Positions 49,808 to 58,254 of a stretch of DNA of 64,000 nt are shown one piece after another. Both the position numbers and the translations under genes were made by a program. Numbering within the stretch: position 1 is the stretch's first letter; each line of letters opens with the position of its first letter. The notes under the pieces are model-generated. The model saw only the letters and a list, made by a program, of their open reading frames with translations, had not been told where the DNA came from and searched no databases. The stretch is from Micromonospora echinofusca (GTDB lineage: Bacteria > Actinomycetota > Actinomycetes > Mycobacteriales > Micromonosporaceae). Location of the stretch: positions 5,917,001 to 5,981,000 of the forward strand of contig NZ_LT607733.1 of the NCBI RefSeq assembly GCF_900091445.1, written 5' to 3'.

Positions 49808-52387
49808 GTGCAGGACGTGACCTCCGACCCGGCGCGCCGCAACCCGGGGCCGTCGTCCGCAGCCACCGTAGTCGCAGGTGGCGGGCTCGGGCGAACGCCG
49901 GCCGACCTGCTGGGCAGGCTGCGCGCCCGCACCGGCGCCGACCCGGTCACCCACGTCGAGCGGGTGCCGGCACGGGCCGGCGAGCCCGCCGGATGGCCGG
50001 ACTGGGCGCCCGAGGAACTGCGCGCGGCGTTCGCCCGCCGCGGCGTGGTCGCGCCCTGGCGGCACCAGGCCGAGGCGGCCACCCAGGCGTACGACGGCCG
50101 GCACGTGGTGGTGGCCACCGGCACGGCGTCCGGCAAGTCCCTGGCCTACCAGCTTCCCGCGCTGGCCACCCTGCTCGCCGACCCCCGGGCCACCGTGCTC
50201 TACCTGGCGCCGACGAAGGCGCTCGCCGCCGACCAGTTGCGCGCCGTCGCCGCGCTGGAGCTGGAGGGCGTACGCCCGGCCTGCTACGACGGCGACACCC
50301 CACGCGCCGAGCGGGAGTGGATCCGCAAGCACTCCCGGTTCGTGCTGACGAACCCGGACATGCTGCACCACGGCATCCTGCCCGGGCACGCCCAGTGGTC
50401 CGGCTTCCTGCGCCGGCTCACGTACGTCGTGATCGACGAGTGCCACACCTACCGCGGCGTCTTCGGCTCGCACGTCGCGCACGTGCTGCGCCGGCTGCGC
50501 CGGCAGTGTGCCCGGTTCCGCAGCACGCCCGTCTTCGTGCTGGCCTCGGCCACCTCCGGCGACCCGGCGACGGCGGCCGGGCGGCTCACCGGGCTGCCCG
50601 TCGCCGCCGTCACCGAGGACACCTCGCCGCGCGGCGGGGTGACGTTCGCGCTCTGGGAACCGCCGCTGCTGCCGCCGCCGGACTCCGCCGCCGACCAGCA
50701 GGCGGACCTCACCCAGGTCCGCCGCTCGGCCCTGCGGGAGACGGCCGACCTGCTCGCCGACGCGGTCGCCGAGGGCGTACGCACGCTCGCCTTCGTGCGT
50801 TCCCGGCGCGGCGCCGAGGTGGTCGCGGCGAACGCCCGTCGCGCCCTCGACGAGGCGGTACCGGGGCTCGGCGACCGGGTGGCCGCCTACCGGGCCGGCT
50901 ACCTGCGCGAGGAGCGGCGCGAACTGGAACGCGCACTGCTGCACGGCGACCTGCTCGGGCTGGCCTCGACCAACGCGCTGGAGCTGGGCGTCGACCTGGT
51001 GGGCCTCGACGCGGTGCTCATCTGCGGGTACCCGGGGACCCGCGCCTCGCTGTGGCAGCAGGCCGGCCGGGCGGGGCGCTCCGGGCAGGAGGCGCTCGCC
51101 GTGCTGGTCGCCCGGGACGACCCGCTCGACACCTACCTCGTGCACCACCCCGAGGCGGTCTTCGGGCGCCCGGTGGAGGCCACCGTGCTCGACCCGGCCA
51201 ACCCGTACGTGCTGGCCCCGCAGCTCGCCTGCGCGGCGGCCGAGGCGCCGCTGACCCCCGACGACCTGGCACTCTTCGGCGACGGGGCGAAGGAGGCGGT
51301 GGACCAGCTGGTGGCGGCCGGGGCACTGCGGCAGCGGCCGACCGGCTGGTACTGGCGGCACCGGGAACGGCCCGAGGTCGACCTGCGCGGCGAGGGCGGC
51401 GTGCCGGTCTGCGTGGTCGAGGCGGCGACCGGGCGGCTGCTCGGCACCGTCGACGGCGGCTCCTCGCACTTCCTGCTCCACCCCGGCGCGGTCTACCTGC
51501 ACCAGGGCGTCTCGTACGTGGTGGACTCGCTCGACCTGGCCGACGGGTGCGCGCTGGTGCACCCCGAGGAGCCGGACTGGTCCACCCACGCCCGCGACGT
51601 CACCTCGCTGTCGGTGGTGAACGTGCGCTCGTACGTGGACGCCGGTCCCGTCGGGCTCTTCCTCGGCGAGGTCGACGTGACCAGCCAGGTGGTGTCGTAC
51701 CAGCGGCGGCGGATCGCCACCGGCGAGGTCATCGACACCCGTCCGCTGGACCTGCCGGCCCGGGAGCTGCGTACCGTCGCGGTCTGGTTCACCCTGTCGC
51801 CGCAGTCGCTGACGGCCGCCGGCGTGGAGCCCGCCGACGTACCGGGCGCACTGCACGCCGCCGAGCACGCCGCGATCGGCCTGCTGCCGCTCACCGCGAC
51901 CTGCGACCGCTGGGACATCGGCGGGCTCTCCACGGCTCTGCACCCGGACACCGAGGCCCCGACCGTCTTCGTCTACGACGGGCACCCGGGTGGGGCCGGC
52001 TTCGCCGAGCGCGCGTACGGGACGGCGGCCGCCTGGCTGCGCGCCACCCGGGACGCGATCGCGGAGTGTGGCTGCGAGACGGGCTGCCCGTCCTGCGTGC
52101 AGTCCCCGAAGTGCGGCAACGGCAACAACCCGCTCTCCAAGCCGGACGCCGTCCGGGTGCTGGAGGTGGTACTCGCCAACCTGCCCGACGGCGTACCGGC
52201 CCCCGGCCCGTCCGAGGGCCGGCCGGGCGACCCTCCGGTTCCGGCGGGACGCGCCGCTCCGGACGACGACACCGTCCCCGGCGCGCCGAGCGGCCCGGGT
52301 GCTCAGCGCGATCCGGGCGGCCCGTCCCGGCTCGCGGAGGCGGGCTCGGGGGACGTTGCCGTCCCGGGTGGTGGAAAGCAGGCATAG
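49808..52387 (+). CDS. MrfA/YprA-family DEAD/DEAH-box helicase with C-terminal zinc-binding domain
   Basis: 859 residues from GTG 49808. Helicase motifs: ATGTASGKS at 103-111 (Walker A), a DECH box (VIDECHTYRG) near 210, SAT (ASATSGDP), and the motif VI region QQAGRAGRSG. The C-terminal DUF1998-type domain ends with four closely spaced cysteines, C-x-C-x3-C-x2-C (ECGCETGCPSC), the zinc cluster of Bacillus MrfA, a 3'-5' helicase in mitomycin-C repair. The last 70 residues are Pro/Gly-rich. The corresponding gene lies beside the tad locus in other actinobacteria, the 'helicase/secretion neighbourhood'. The DNA-repair role is inferred from the homologue. Confidence 0.92.
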   Translation: MQDVTSDPARRNPGPSSAATVVAGGGLGRTPADLLGRLRARTGADPVTHVERVPARAGEPAGWPDWAPEELRAAFARRGVVAPWRHQAEAATQAYDGRHVVVATGTASGKSLAYQLPALATLLADPRATVLYLAPTKALAADQLRAVAALELEGVRPACYDGDTPRAEREWIRKHSRFVLTNPDMLHHGILPGHAQWSGFLRRLTYVVIDECHTYRGVFGSHVAHVLRRLRRQCARFRSTPVFVLASATSGDPATAAGRLTGLPVAAVTEDTSPRGGVTFALWEPPLLPPPDSAADQQADLTQVRRSALRETADLLADAVAEGVRTLAFVRSRRGAEVVAANARRALDEAVPGLGDRVAAYRAGYLREERRELERALLHGDLLGLASTNALELGVDLVGLDAVLICGYPGTRASLWQQAGRAGRSGQEALAVLVARDDPLDTYLVHHPEAVFGRPVEATVLDPANPYVLAPQLACAAAEAPLTPDDLALFGDGAKEAVDQLVAAGALRQRPTGWYWRHRERPEVDLRGEGGVPVCVVEAATGRLLGTVDGGSSHFLLHPGAVYLHQGVSYVVDSLDLADGCALVHPEEPDWSTHARDVTSLSVVNVRSYVDAGPVGLFLGEVDVTSQVVSYQRRRIATGEVIDTRPLDLPARELRTVAVWFTLSPQSLTAAGVEPADVPGALHAAEHAAIGLLPLTATCDRWDIGGLSTALHPDTEAPTVFVYDGHPGGAGFAERAYGTAAAWLRATRDAIAECGCETGCPSCVQSPKCGNGNNPLSKPDAVRVLEVVLANLPDGVPAPGPSEGRPGDPPVPAGRAAPDDDTVPGAPSGPGAQRDPGGPSRLAEAGSGDVAVPGGGKQA

Positions 52388-52486
52388 AACCCCTTCGCTC
52401 GGGGCAACTGAAGGCATGGGAGCGCTTCCACCGGTGCTCGCGGATCCATAGCCGTCCTTGCCGTCCTCGCCGTCGAAGGAGGAGTC

Positions 52487-52693
52487 GTGGCCGACACCAT
52501 CGCCGAGACCGTCGACCTGCTCTACACGATCAACCAGGAGAAGCTCACTCCCGACCAGCAGATCGCCTTGGGCACCGCGCTAGCCAGCCTGGCGCAGGCC
52601 GAACGCCTGGAACAGATCAACGAGCGGCTGCGCAGCATCCACCAGGTCCTCAACGCGTGGGCGCTCAAGGCGACCGTCGACGGGGGCCGATGA
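52487..52693 (+). CDS. Small helical hypothetical protein
   Basis: 68 residues from GTG 52487, preceded by AAGGAGG at about 6 bp, the best ribosome site in the area. The sequence is a probable long helix pair (DQQIALGTALASLAQAERLEQINERLRSIHQVL) without cysteines or membrane segment. Its TGA overlaps the ATG of the repeat-rich ORF. It could be a small regulatory or adaptor protein. I do not recognise a family. Confidence 0.75.
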   Translation: MADTIAETVDLLYTINQEKLTPDQQIALGTALASLAQAERLEQINERLRSIHQVLNAWALKATVDGGR

Positions 52694-52920
52694 ACCCGGC
52701 CGTCCCGGATCAGCGAGGGCCCCGCCAGCAGCAGCGCACCGAGCAGCCCGACGAGACCGCCCGCCGGGCTCGGGACGGATTGCGCAGGCGGGGCGGCTTG
52801 CGCAGGCGGGGCGGCTTGCGCAGGCGGGGCGGCTTGCGCAGGCGGGGCGGCTTGCGCAGGCGGGGCGGCTTGCGCAGGCGGGGCGGCTTGCGCGGGCGGG
52901 GGGTGGCACCGCCCGGGTAG
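52690..52920 (+). CDS. Arg/Gly-rich repeat protein, translationally coupled
   Basis: 76 residues from ATG 52690, in an ATGA overlap with the preceding small gene. After a 30-residue Gln/Arg/Glu-rich N-terminus it consists of six tandem RRRGGL hexapeptides encoded by a perfect 18-bp repeat. The product would be extremely basic, with RGG motifs reminiscent of RNA-binding RGG boxes. Against it: the repeat is open in several frames, so the ORF may be a by-product of expansion in high-GC DNA. Coupling to the upstream gene is the main argument in favour. Confidence 0.4.
   Translation: MNPAVPDQRGPRQQQRTEQPDETARRARDGLRRRGGLRRRGGLRRRGGLRRRGGLRRRGGLRRRGGLRGRGVAPPG
52780..52905. repeat. 18-bp tandem repeat, six perfect copies plus one degenerate
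   Basis: The unit TTGCGCAGGCGGGGCGGC starts at 52780 and repeats every 18 bp to 52887; a seventh, diverged unit ends at 52905. Six identical copies indicate recent expansion, probably variable between strains. It lies between the small helical gene and the LURP-one gene. The following 52921-53144 stretch carries no evident gene. Confidence 0.95.
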
Positions 52921-53144
52921 CGGGGGTGGTCGGGGCAGCCGGTGGCCGGGCGGGGACGGCTTCGGGCACTCCCTTCGGGGGCGGCAGCCTTGTGGCGGGA
53001 GCGGTAGCGGCGGCGGTGGGTGGGGCCCGGCGCGCCGAACTTCGGTCGGGCGGGCGCGTGACCTGCGGGGAGGGCCGCGTGACCTGTCGGCGGCGGCGCG
53101 GTTGAAGCTGTGCGACACTCCGGCGACCCCTCGAAGGAGAACCC

Positions 53145-53723
53145 ATGCAACTCGACAACCTGCAGGCCCAGCAGCAGTTCCACATCCGGCAGCGGCTCCG
53201 GATGATGGTCAACCAGTACGAGGTCCACGCCGTCGCACCGGACGGCTCCGAAGGCGGGCTGCTGGCGTTCGCCCAGCAGAAGCGGCTCGCCTTCAAGGAG
53301 CAGGTGACGATCTACACCGACGACTCGAAGCAGCAGCCCCTGCTCGGGTTCAAGGCCCGCCAGCGCCTCGACATCGGCGCCACGTACGACGTGACCGACC
53401 ACGCCGGCAACCCGATCGGCCTGTTCCGCAAGGACTTCGCCCAGTCCCTGCTGCGGTCCACCTGGCACGTCGAGCAGCCCGGCCTGCCGCAGGTCACCGG
53501 CCAGGAGCGCAGCATGCCGGTGGCGCTGCTGCGCCGGTTCGTCGACTCGCTGTCCTGGCTGCCTTACCACTTCGACTTCGTCGCCGGCGGTCAGCCGGTC
53601 TTCTCCGTCATCAAGCAGTGGGGCCTGCGCGACCGGTACGTCGTACAGATCCACAACCCGCAGGTCGACCGCCGCCTCGTGATCGCGATGGCCGTCGCCC
53701 TCGACGCCCTCCAGGGGCGCTGA
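53145..53723 (+). CDS. LURP-one/phospholipid-scramblase-fold protein
   Basis: 192 residues from ATG 53145, with GAAGGAG about 7 bp upstream. The protein is a beta-barrel type with alternating strands: FHIRQRLRMMVNQYEVH, then LLAFAQQKRLAFKEQVTIYTDD, LLGFKARQRLDIGATYDVTDHAGNPIGLFRKDF, and a C-terminal DRRLVIAMAVALDAL helix. This matches the LOR/scramblase (DUF567) fold, which bears a buried C-terminal helix. Molecular function in bacteria is not established. It is convergent with the tad operon. Confidence 0.82.
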   Translation: MQLDNLQAQQQFHIRQRLRMMVNQYEVHAVAPDGSEGGLLAFAQQKRLAFKEQVTIYTDDSKQQPLLGFKARQRLDIGATYDVTDHAGNPIGLFRKDFAQSLLRSTWHVEQPGLPQVTGQERSMPVALLRRFVDSLSWLPYHFDFVAGGQPVFSVIKQWGLRDRYVVQIHNPQVDRRLVIAMAVALDALQGR

Positions 53724-53788
53724 CCCGCCCGGGTCGGGGTGCCGACTGCCGTCGCCCCGGCCCGGTCGTGTCCGTACCCGCCTGCCGC

Positions 53789-54289
53789 TCAGCCACGGAC
53801 GGGGCCGGCGCGGGCGCTCGCCGTCGCCACCCGCGCCAGGCCGGGCAGCGGGGTGACGGCGACCTCGGCGGTCACCAGGAGGTCCAGGCCGTCGAGCCGA
53901 CAGGCCAACAGCCGCCCACCGTTGGCGCCGGCGATCTCGGCGGCCCGACCGCAGGCCGCCGACTCACCCAGGAGGGCCTGACCGGCACCGGCGAGCGCGC
54001 CGAAGTCCGCCGCCACCCGGGCCTGCTGCCGGGCCGTGCGGGCCGCACCGACGGCCGCGCCGAACAACCCGACCACGACGAACGCCAGCCCCACGGCGAG
54101 CAGGCAGACGGTCGCCCCACCACGATCTCCGGTAGGCCGCGCCCCTTCCTCCCGCGCTTGCGCCGAGCCGCCGCGCCGGTGACCGGCGCCCCTGCCCCGC
54201 CCGGTGACCGCCCGCCCTCCCCCGGCTCGACGGTCGGCGTCGCGACCTGCGCGGCACCGGCGGCCGGCACCCCTGGGCCGCCCGGTCAC
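53789..54289 (-). CDS. TadE/TadG-like pilus-associated membrane protein
   Basis: 166 residues from GTG 54289, in a GTGA overlap with the upstream TadE gene, which fixes this start. The Arg/Gly-rich N-terminal 55 residues precede one transmembrane helix (ATVCLLAVGLAFVVVGLFGAAVGA), then an extracytoplasmic part with two cysteines. This is the 'helicase/secretion neighbourhood TadE-like' protein (Rv3654c type). Last gene of the tad operon; a minor pilin or assembly factor. Confidence 0.85.
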   Translation of the reverse strand: MTGRPRGAGRRCRAGRDADRRAGGGRAVTGRGRGAGHRRGGSAQAREEGARPTGDRGGATVCLLAVGLAFVVVGLFGAAVGAARTARQQARVAADFGALAGAGQALLGESAACGRAAEIAGANGGRLLACRLDGLDLLVTAEVAVTPLPGLARVATASARAGPVRG

Positions 54290-54747
54290 GGCCCGCTCTC
54301 CGCCGGCTCGGCGACCGACGTGGCGGACTCCGCGACACCGGGCGGCGCCGACGCCCCTGGGGTGGTCGACCGGACAGGTCTGCCGGCGGACTCCGCGACG
54401 CCGGGTTCGATGGCTGCCACCGCCGTGGCGGTCACGGAGATGCGGGGCAGCCGGGAGCCGAGCGCGCGTACGGGCGCCCGGACGGTGGCGACGACCCGCT
54501 GGCCATCGACGGTGACGGTCACCTCCGCTCCCGGCGGGGTCGCTCGGCTGGCTGCGGCCGCCCCGTCGGCGCCCCGGGAGGCGGCCAGCGCCGCCTCCCG
54601 GGCCGCGTGCAGGCAGCCCGCCCTCGTGCCGACGGCGTTGACCGCCGACAGCCCGGCGAGCAGGAGCAGCAGGAGCGCCGGCAGGCCGGCCGCCAGTTCG
54701 GCCGTGAAGGAACCCCGGTCACGGCCGGCCGGCCGGCGCCGGTTCAC
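54286..54747 (-). CDS. TadE-like pseudopilin
   Basis: 153 residues from GTG 54747, overlapping the prepilin gene stop by 4 bp. The N-terminus GSFTAELAAGLPALLLLLLAGLSAVNAV is a TadE-type signal: short basic leader, Gly, Glu near +5 and a single hydrophobic helix. The middle (CLHAAREAALAASRG) is typical of TadE proteins; the tail is Pro/Ala/Ser-rich. It should be processed by the prepilin peptidase and incorporated into or near the Tad pilus. Confidence 0.87.
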   Translation of the reverse strand: MNRRRPAGRDRGSFTAELAAGLPALLLLLLAGLSAVNAVGTRAGCLHAAREAALAASRGADGAAAASRATPPGAEVTVTVDGQRVVATVRAPVRALGSRLPRISVTATAVAAIEPGVAESAGRPVRSTTPGASAPPGVAESATSVAEPAESGP

Positions 54748-54911
54748 TTGAGTGCCCGGTCGATGACGGCGGTCAACGCGGACTGCACGTTGCCCGAGGT
54801 CAGCACCTTCAGCAGGATCCCGGCGAAGGCGACCGCGGCCAGGGTGCCGACGGCGTACTCCGCGGTGTTCATTCCGGCGTCCCCGCGCAGGCGGGCGAGC
54901 AGTTTGCGCAC
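54744..54911 (-). CDS. DUF4244/Flp-type prepilin
   Basis: 55 residues from GTG 54911, preceded by AAAGGA 8 bp upstream; its stop overlaps the TadE start by 4 bp. A short basic leader ends with Gly-Met-Asn-Thr-Ala-Glu: cleavage after Gly would put Glu at +5, the type IV prepilin rule. A hydrophobic helix (AVGTLAAVAFAGILLKVL) follows. This is the Rv3656c-type Flp pilin, likely the major pilus subunit. It is easily missed because of its size. Confidence 0.9.
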   Translation of the reverse strand: MRKLLARLRGDAGMNTAEYAVGTLAAVAFAGILLKVLTSGNVQSALTAVIDRALK

Positions 54912-54935
54912 GTTCTGGTCCTTTCTCGAAGGTGG

Positions 54936-55724
54936 TCAGAGCACGTCGCCGAGGACGGCGACGATCACCGGCACCAAGCCGGCGAGAATGAAGGCCGGCA
55001 GGAAGCAGAGCCCCAACGGCAGGACGATGAGCACACCGGCCCGGCGCGCGGCCGCCTCCGCGGCGGTGGCCCGGTCGGCGCGCAGGTCGTCGGCGAGTCG
55101 GGTCAGCGCGCCGGCCAGCGCGGCTCCGCTGTTGGCGCTACGCAGCACGGCGGCCGTCAGCCGGTCGGCTCCCGGCACCGCCGCGAGCGGCGCCCACGCC
55201 TCCTCGGGGCCGCCGCCGAGCCGCAGCAACCGGCCGACCCGGGCGAGTCGGTCGGCGAGCGGCCCGTCCAGCGCCCCCGCCACGGCCAGGACCGACCTGT
55301 CCACGGGCGCCCCCGCGCGCATCGCCGCCGCCAGCAGGTCGGCGGCGAGCGGCAGGTCGGCCGCCTCCCGCAGCCGCCGGTTCCGTACGGCCGGGGGCTC
55401 GATGCGACGGAGCAACCGGTCGAGCAGCAGCGTCGTCGGCAGGGCCGCCACCACCCCGGGCCAGCCGCCGACGACGACCACCACCGCCACACCGCCCAGG
55501 CCGGAGGCGACCCGGATGGCGTCCGGCCGCCGCCGGGGACGGGCGCCATCGGTCGCGGCGTCACCGGGCCCGGCAGGTAGGCGGGGCGGCGCTGCCGGGT
55601 GGACGCCGACGGGTGCCCTGCGCAGGGCGCGCAGCCGGCGCAGGGGCCGCCGGCCCGCCGCGAGCGTCGCGGCGAGCAGGGCCACCGCCACCACGAGGCC
55701 CACCACCAGCGTCAGCCGGGGCAT
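54936..55724 (-). CDS. tadC: TadC-like type II/IV secretion membrane protein
   Basis: 262 residues from ATG 55724, overlapping the TadB stop by one base. GspF/T2SSF domain in the middle (LPLAADLLAAAMRAGAPVDRSVLAVAG), with an N-terminal helix pair and a C-terminal helix (GVLIVLPLGLCFLPAFILAGLVPVIVAVLG). It is an inner-membrane platform component that works with TadB and the TadA ATPase to assemble the pilus. Confidence 0.93.
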   Translation of the reverse strand: MPRLTLVVGLVVAVALLAATLAAGRRPLRRLRALRRAPVGVHPAAPPRLPAGPGDAATDGARPRRRPDAIRVASGLGGVAVVVVVGGWPGVVAALPTTLLLDRLLRRIEPPAVRNRRLREAADLPLAADLLAAAMRAGAPVDRSVLAVAGALDGPLADRLARVGRLLRLGGGPEEAWAPLAAVPGADRLTAAVLRSANSGAALAGALTRLADDLRADRATAAEAAARRAGVLIVLPLGLCFLPAFILAGLVPVIVAVLGDVL

Positions 55725-57046
55725 CAGCTCGCCCGTCCCGGCGTCGCGCCGAGCCGTTCGGCCCAGAACAGCCCCGCGACCTGGAGCGCGATGGCGACGA
55801 CCGCGCACGCGCCACCGACGGGGGTGTGCAGCAGGACCGCCACCGGATCGACGCCGATGCCGTAGCCGAGCCCGATGCCGCCGAGCGGCAGGGCGGCGAG
55901 CAGCAGGGCGGTGGCACGCGCCCCGGCCGCCTGCGCCTCCGCCGCGGCCAGTCCACGGTCCGCCGACCGGGCGTCCGCCTCGATCCGCTCCAGCAACTCC
56001 GCCAGCGGCGCGCCCGTCTGGTCGGCGAGACGTACGGCGGCGCGGGCCAGGTGGTCCAGGCGTCCCGGCCGGCCCCGCTCGTCGCGGCCGGCCGCGTCGC
56101 CGCCTGCGGTTCCGCCCCCGCCCGGACTGCCACCGTCGCCCGTGGTTCCGCCCCCGCCCGTGGTCCCACGCCTGCCCGGGATTCCGCCGTCCCCCGAGGT
56201 GAGCCGCTCGGCGGCGACCGGCACCGGCAGGCCGGCCCGGAGGTCGGCGGCCAGCCCGCAGAGCTGGTCCAGCCGGCGCCGCCGGGCCCGGACGGCGTAC
56301 CGGCCCTCCCTGCGTCGGAGGAGCGCGCGGGCGGCCAGCGTGCCGTAGGCGCCGACGGCCACCGCCGCGACCGGACCGGCCAGCAGCAGGCCCACCCCGG
56401 TGCCGGCCGCCGCGGCGAGCAGCAGGACGCGCCCCCGCGACGCCGTCGACGCGTACGACCGCAGCCACGCCGGTCGCCGTTCCTCGCCGGGCGGACCGGT
56501 CGCCGCGCCGGGCCGGCGAGACGAGGCAGCTGGCGGGGCGGGCGTCCCGCCGGGGCGTCGGGCATCCCGCCGGGCCGGTGGCCGCAGCCGATCGGGGCCG
56601 CCGCCCCCGGGTCTGGTCGATCCCGTCGCGCCACGGTCGTCTCCGGCCGGCCAGGGCCACGGCGACCGGTCGACCGCGTCCCACGACGCCCACCGCGCCC
56701 CGCCTTCCGCCTCGCGCACACCTCGGAGGGTGCCGCCGGCCGGAACGCTCGGAGGCTGCCCCGGACGGACCGGAGGTTCGTCGTACGGGTTCCGCCGGTC
56801 GGCGGCACGCGGACGAACGACGCCTCCGGCCGTGCGCGCCGCCGCAGCGGTCTCCGCGCCCTGATCGGGTGTCCGGCGCAGCTCGGTGACCCAGGCGACG
56901 AGCGGGTCCTCGGTGCCGGCGCCCGCGCTTCCCCCGCCGACGGCCAACACGCCCCGCCGGTTGCGACCGCCACGCACCACCCCGGCCACCAGCACCGCCG
57001 CGGCGAGCGCGGGCAGCAGCGCCACCAGCGCGTACGGGGCGGTCAC
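55724..57046 (-). CDS. tadB: TadB-like type II secretion F-domain membrane protein
   Basis: 440 residues from GTG 57046, in a GTGA overlap with tadA. It has an N-terminal transmembrane helix, a long Pro/Arg-rich linker (about residues 60-200), paired helices (LLLAAAAGTGVGLLLAGPVAAVAVGAYG) and an F-domain around CGLAADLRAGLPVPVAAERLTS. A Gly-rich insert of about 40 residues (GGGGTTGDGG-type) interrupts the F domain, making it longer than mycobacterial TadB. It forms the platform with TadC. Confidence 0.9.
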   Translation of the reverse strand: MTAPYALVALLPALAAAVLVAGVVRGGRNRRGVLAVGGGSAGAGTEDPLVAWVTELRRTPDQGAETAAAARTAGGVVRPRAADRRNPYDEPPVRPGQPPSVPAGGTLRGVREAEGGARWASWDAVDRSPWPWPAGDDRGATGSTRPGGGGPDRLRPPARRDARRPGGTPAPPAASSRRPGAATGPPGEERRPAWLRSYASTASRGRVLLLAAAAGTGVGLLLAGPVAAVAVGAYGTLAARALLRRREGRYAVRARRRRLDQLCGLAADLRAGLPVPVAAERLTSGDGGIPGRRGTTGGGGTTGDGGSPGGGGTAGGDAAGRDERGRPGRLDHLARAAVRLADQTGAPLAELLERIEADARSADRGLAAAEAQAAGARATALLLAALPLGGIGLGYGIGVDPVAVLLHTPVGGACAVVAIALQVAGLFWAERLGATPGRAS

Positions 57047-58254
57047 TTCGGTCCCGCCGATCCGGGCCACGGCTCGGTCAGGACCGGCGGCACCGGTACA
57101 CCCCGCTCCCGCAGCAGCTCGGCGAGCGCCGGTGCGGCGAGGTCGGGCCCACGCCCGCGTACCCAGGCGGGAACCGCCGTGACCAGCCGGTCCGGGCCCT
57201 CCGGCAGGAGCAGGCAGACCGACTCCAGCACCCGCCCCTCGGCACCACGGCGCACCTGGAGCAGCACCTGGAGCGCGGCCGCCACCTGGGCGTGGAGCGC
57301 CGGGCGGGGCAGCCCGCCGAGCATCCCGAGCGCCTCCAGCCGCGCCGGCACGTCCGACGGGGTGTTGGCGTGCAGGGTGCCGGCACCTCCGTCGTGGCCG
57401 GTGTTCAGGGCGGCGAGCAGGTCGACCACCTCCCCGCCCCGGCACTCGCCGACGACCAGCCGGTCGGGCCGCATCCGCAGGGCCTGCCGCACCAGGTCGG
57501 TGAGCCCGACCGCGCCGGAGCCCTCCACGTTGGCCGTCCTCGCCTGCAATCCGACGACGTGCGGGTGCCGGGGGTGCAGCTCGGCCGCGTCCTCCACCAG
57601 CACGATCCGCTCGGTGCCCGGGACCAGCCCGAGCAGCGTGTTCAGCAGGGTCGTCTTGCCCGAGCCGGTGCCGCCGGTCACCAGGTACGCCAGCCGGGCC
57701 GCCACCACGGCGGAGAGCACCGGCGCCACCGGGCGGGGAACCGTCCCCTGGCTCACCAACTCGTCGAGGGTGAATGGCCGCTGCCGGAAGGTCCGCAGGG
57801 ACAGGTAGGGCCCGTCGGTCGCCACGGGCGGCAGCACGGCATGCAGCCGGGTGCCGTCGGGAAGCCGGGCGTCCGCGTACGGGGAGCCGTCGTCGAGCCG
57901 CCGGCCGGCGCTGGCGGTGAGCCGTTGCGCGAGTCGGCGTACGTCGTCGACCGTGCCGAGCGGCACCGCGACCTGGTGCAGGCCCCGCCCCCGGTCCACC
58001 CAGACCCGCACGCCGTTGACCAGCACGTCGGTGACCTCCGGGTCGGCCAGCAGCGGGGCGAGCGGCCCGGCTCCCACCAGGTCGTCGTGCACCTGGTCGG
58101 CCATCCGCAGCACGGCGGTGTCGCCGAGGACGGCGGCGGTGGGCTCCGCCCGTACGGCCGACACGATCGCGGCGGGGGTGACCGGGGCCGCGGCGGCCGC
58201 GATGCGCTGTCGCACCCGTGCGGCCAGGGTCTCGCCCTCGGACGGCCCGGTCAT
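57043..58254 (-). CDS. tadA: TadA secretion/pilus ATPase
   Basis: 403 residues from ATG 58254, in an ATGA overlap with the TadZ-like gene. GspE/VirB11 family: VTDVLVNGVRVWVDRGRG, Walker A GGTGSGKTTLLN, Asp box (IVLVEDAAELHP), Walker B-type RMRPDRLVVGECRGGEV, and the His-box HANTPSD. It is the hexameric motor for Tad pilus assembly. Like other actinobacterial TadA, it lacks an obvious N-terminal extension. Confidence 0.95.
   Translation of the reverse strand: MTGPSEGETLAARVRQRIAAAAAPVTPAAIVSAVRAEPTAAVLGDTAVLRMADQVHDDLVGAGPLAPLLADPEVTDVLVNGVRVWVDRGRGLHQVAVPLGTVDDVRRLAQRLTASAGRRLDDGSPYADARLPDGTRLHAVLPPVATDGPYLSLRTFRQRPFTLDELVSQGTVPRPVAPVLSAVVAARLAYLVTGGTGSGKTTLLNTLLGLVPGTERIVLVEDAAELHPRHPHVVGLQARTANVEGSGAVGLTDLVRQALRMRPDRLVVGECRGGEVVDLLAALNTGHDGGAGTLHANTPSDVPARLEALGMLGGLPRPALHAQVAAALQVLLQVRRGAEGRVLESVCLLLPEGPDRLVTAVPAWVRGRGPDLAAPALAELLRERGVPVPPVLTEPWPGSAGPK

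Noticed and set aside
52780..52905. CRISPR array
   Set aside because: Units are 18 bp, directly abutting, with no spacers and no cas genes.
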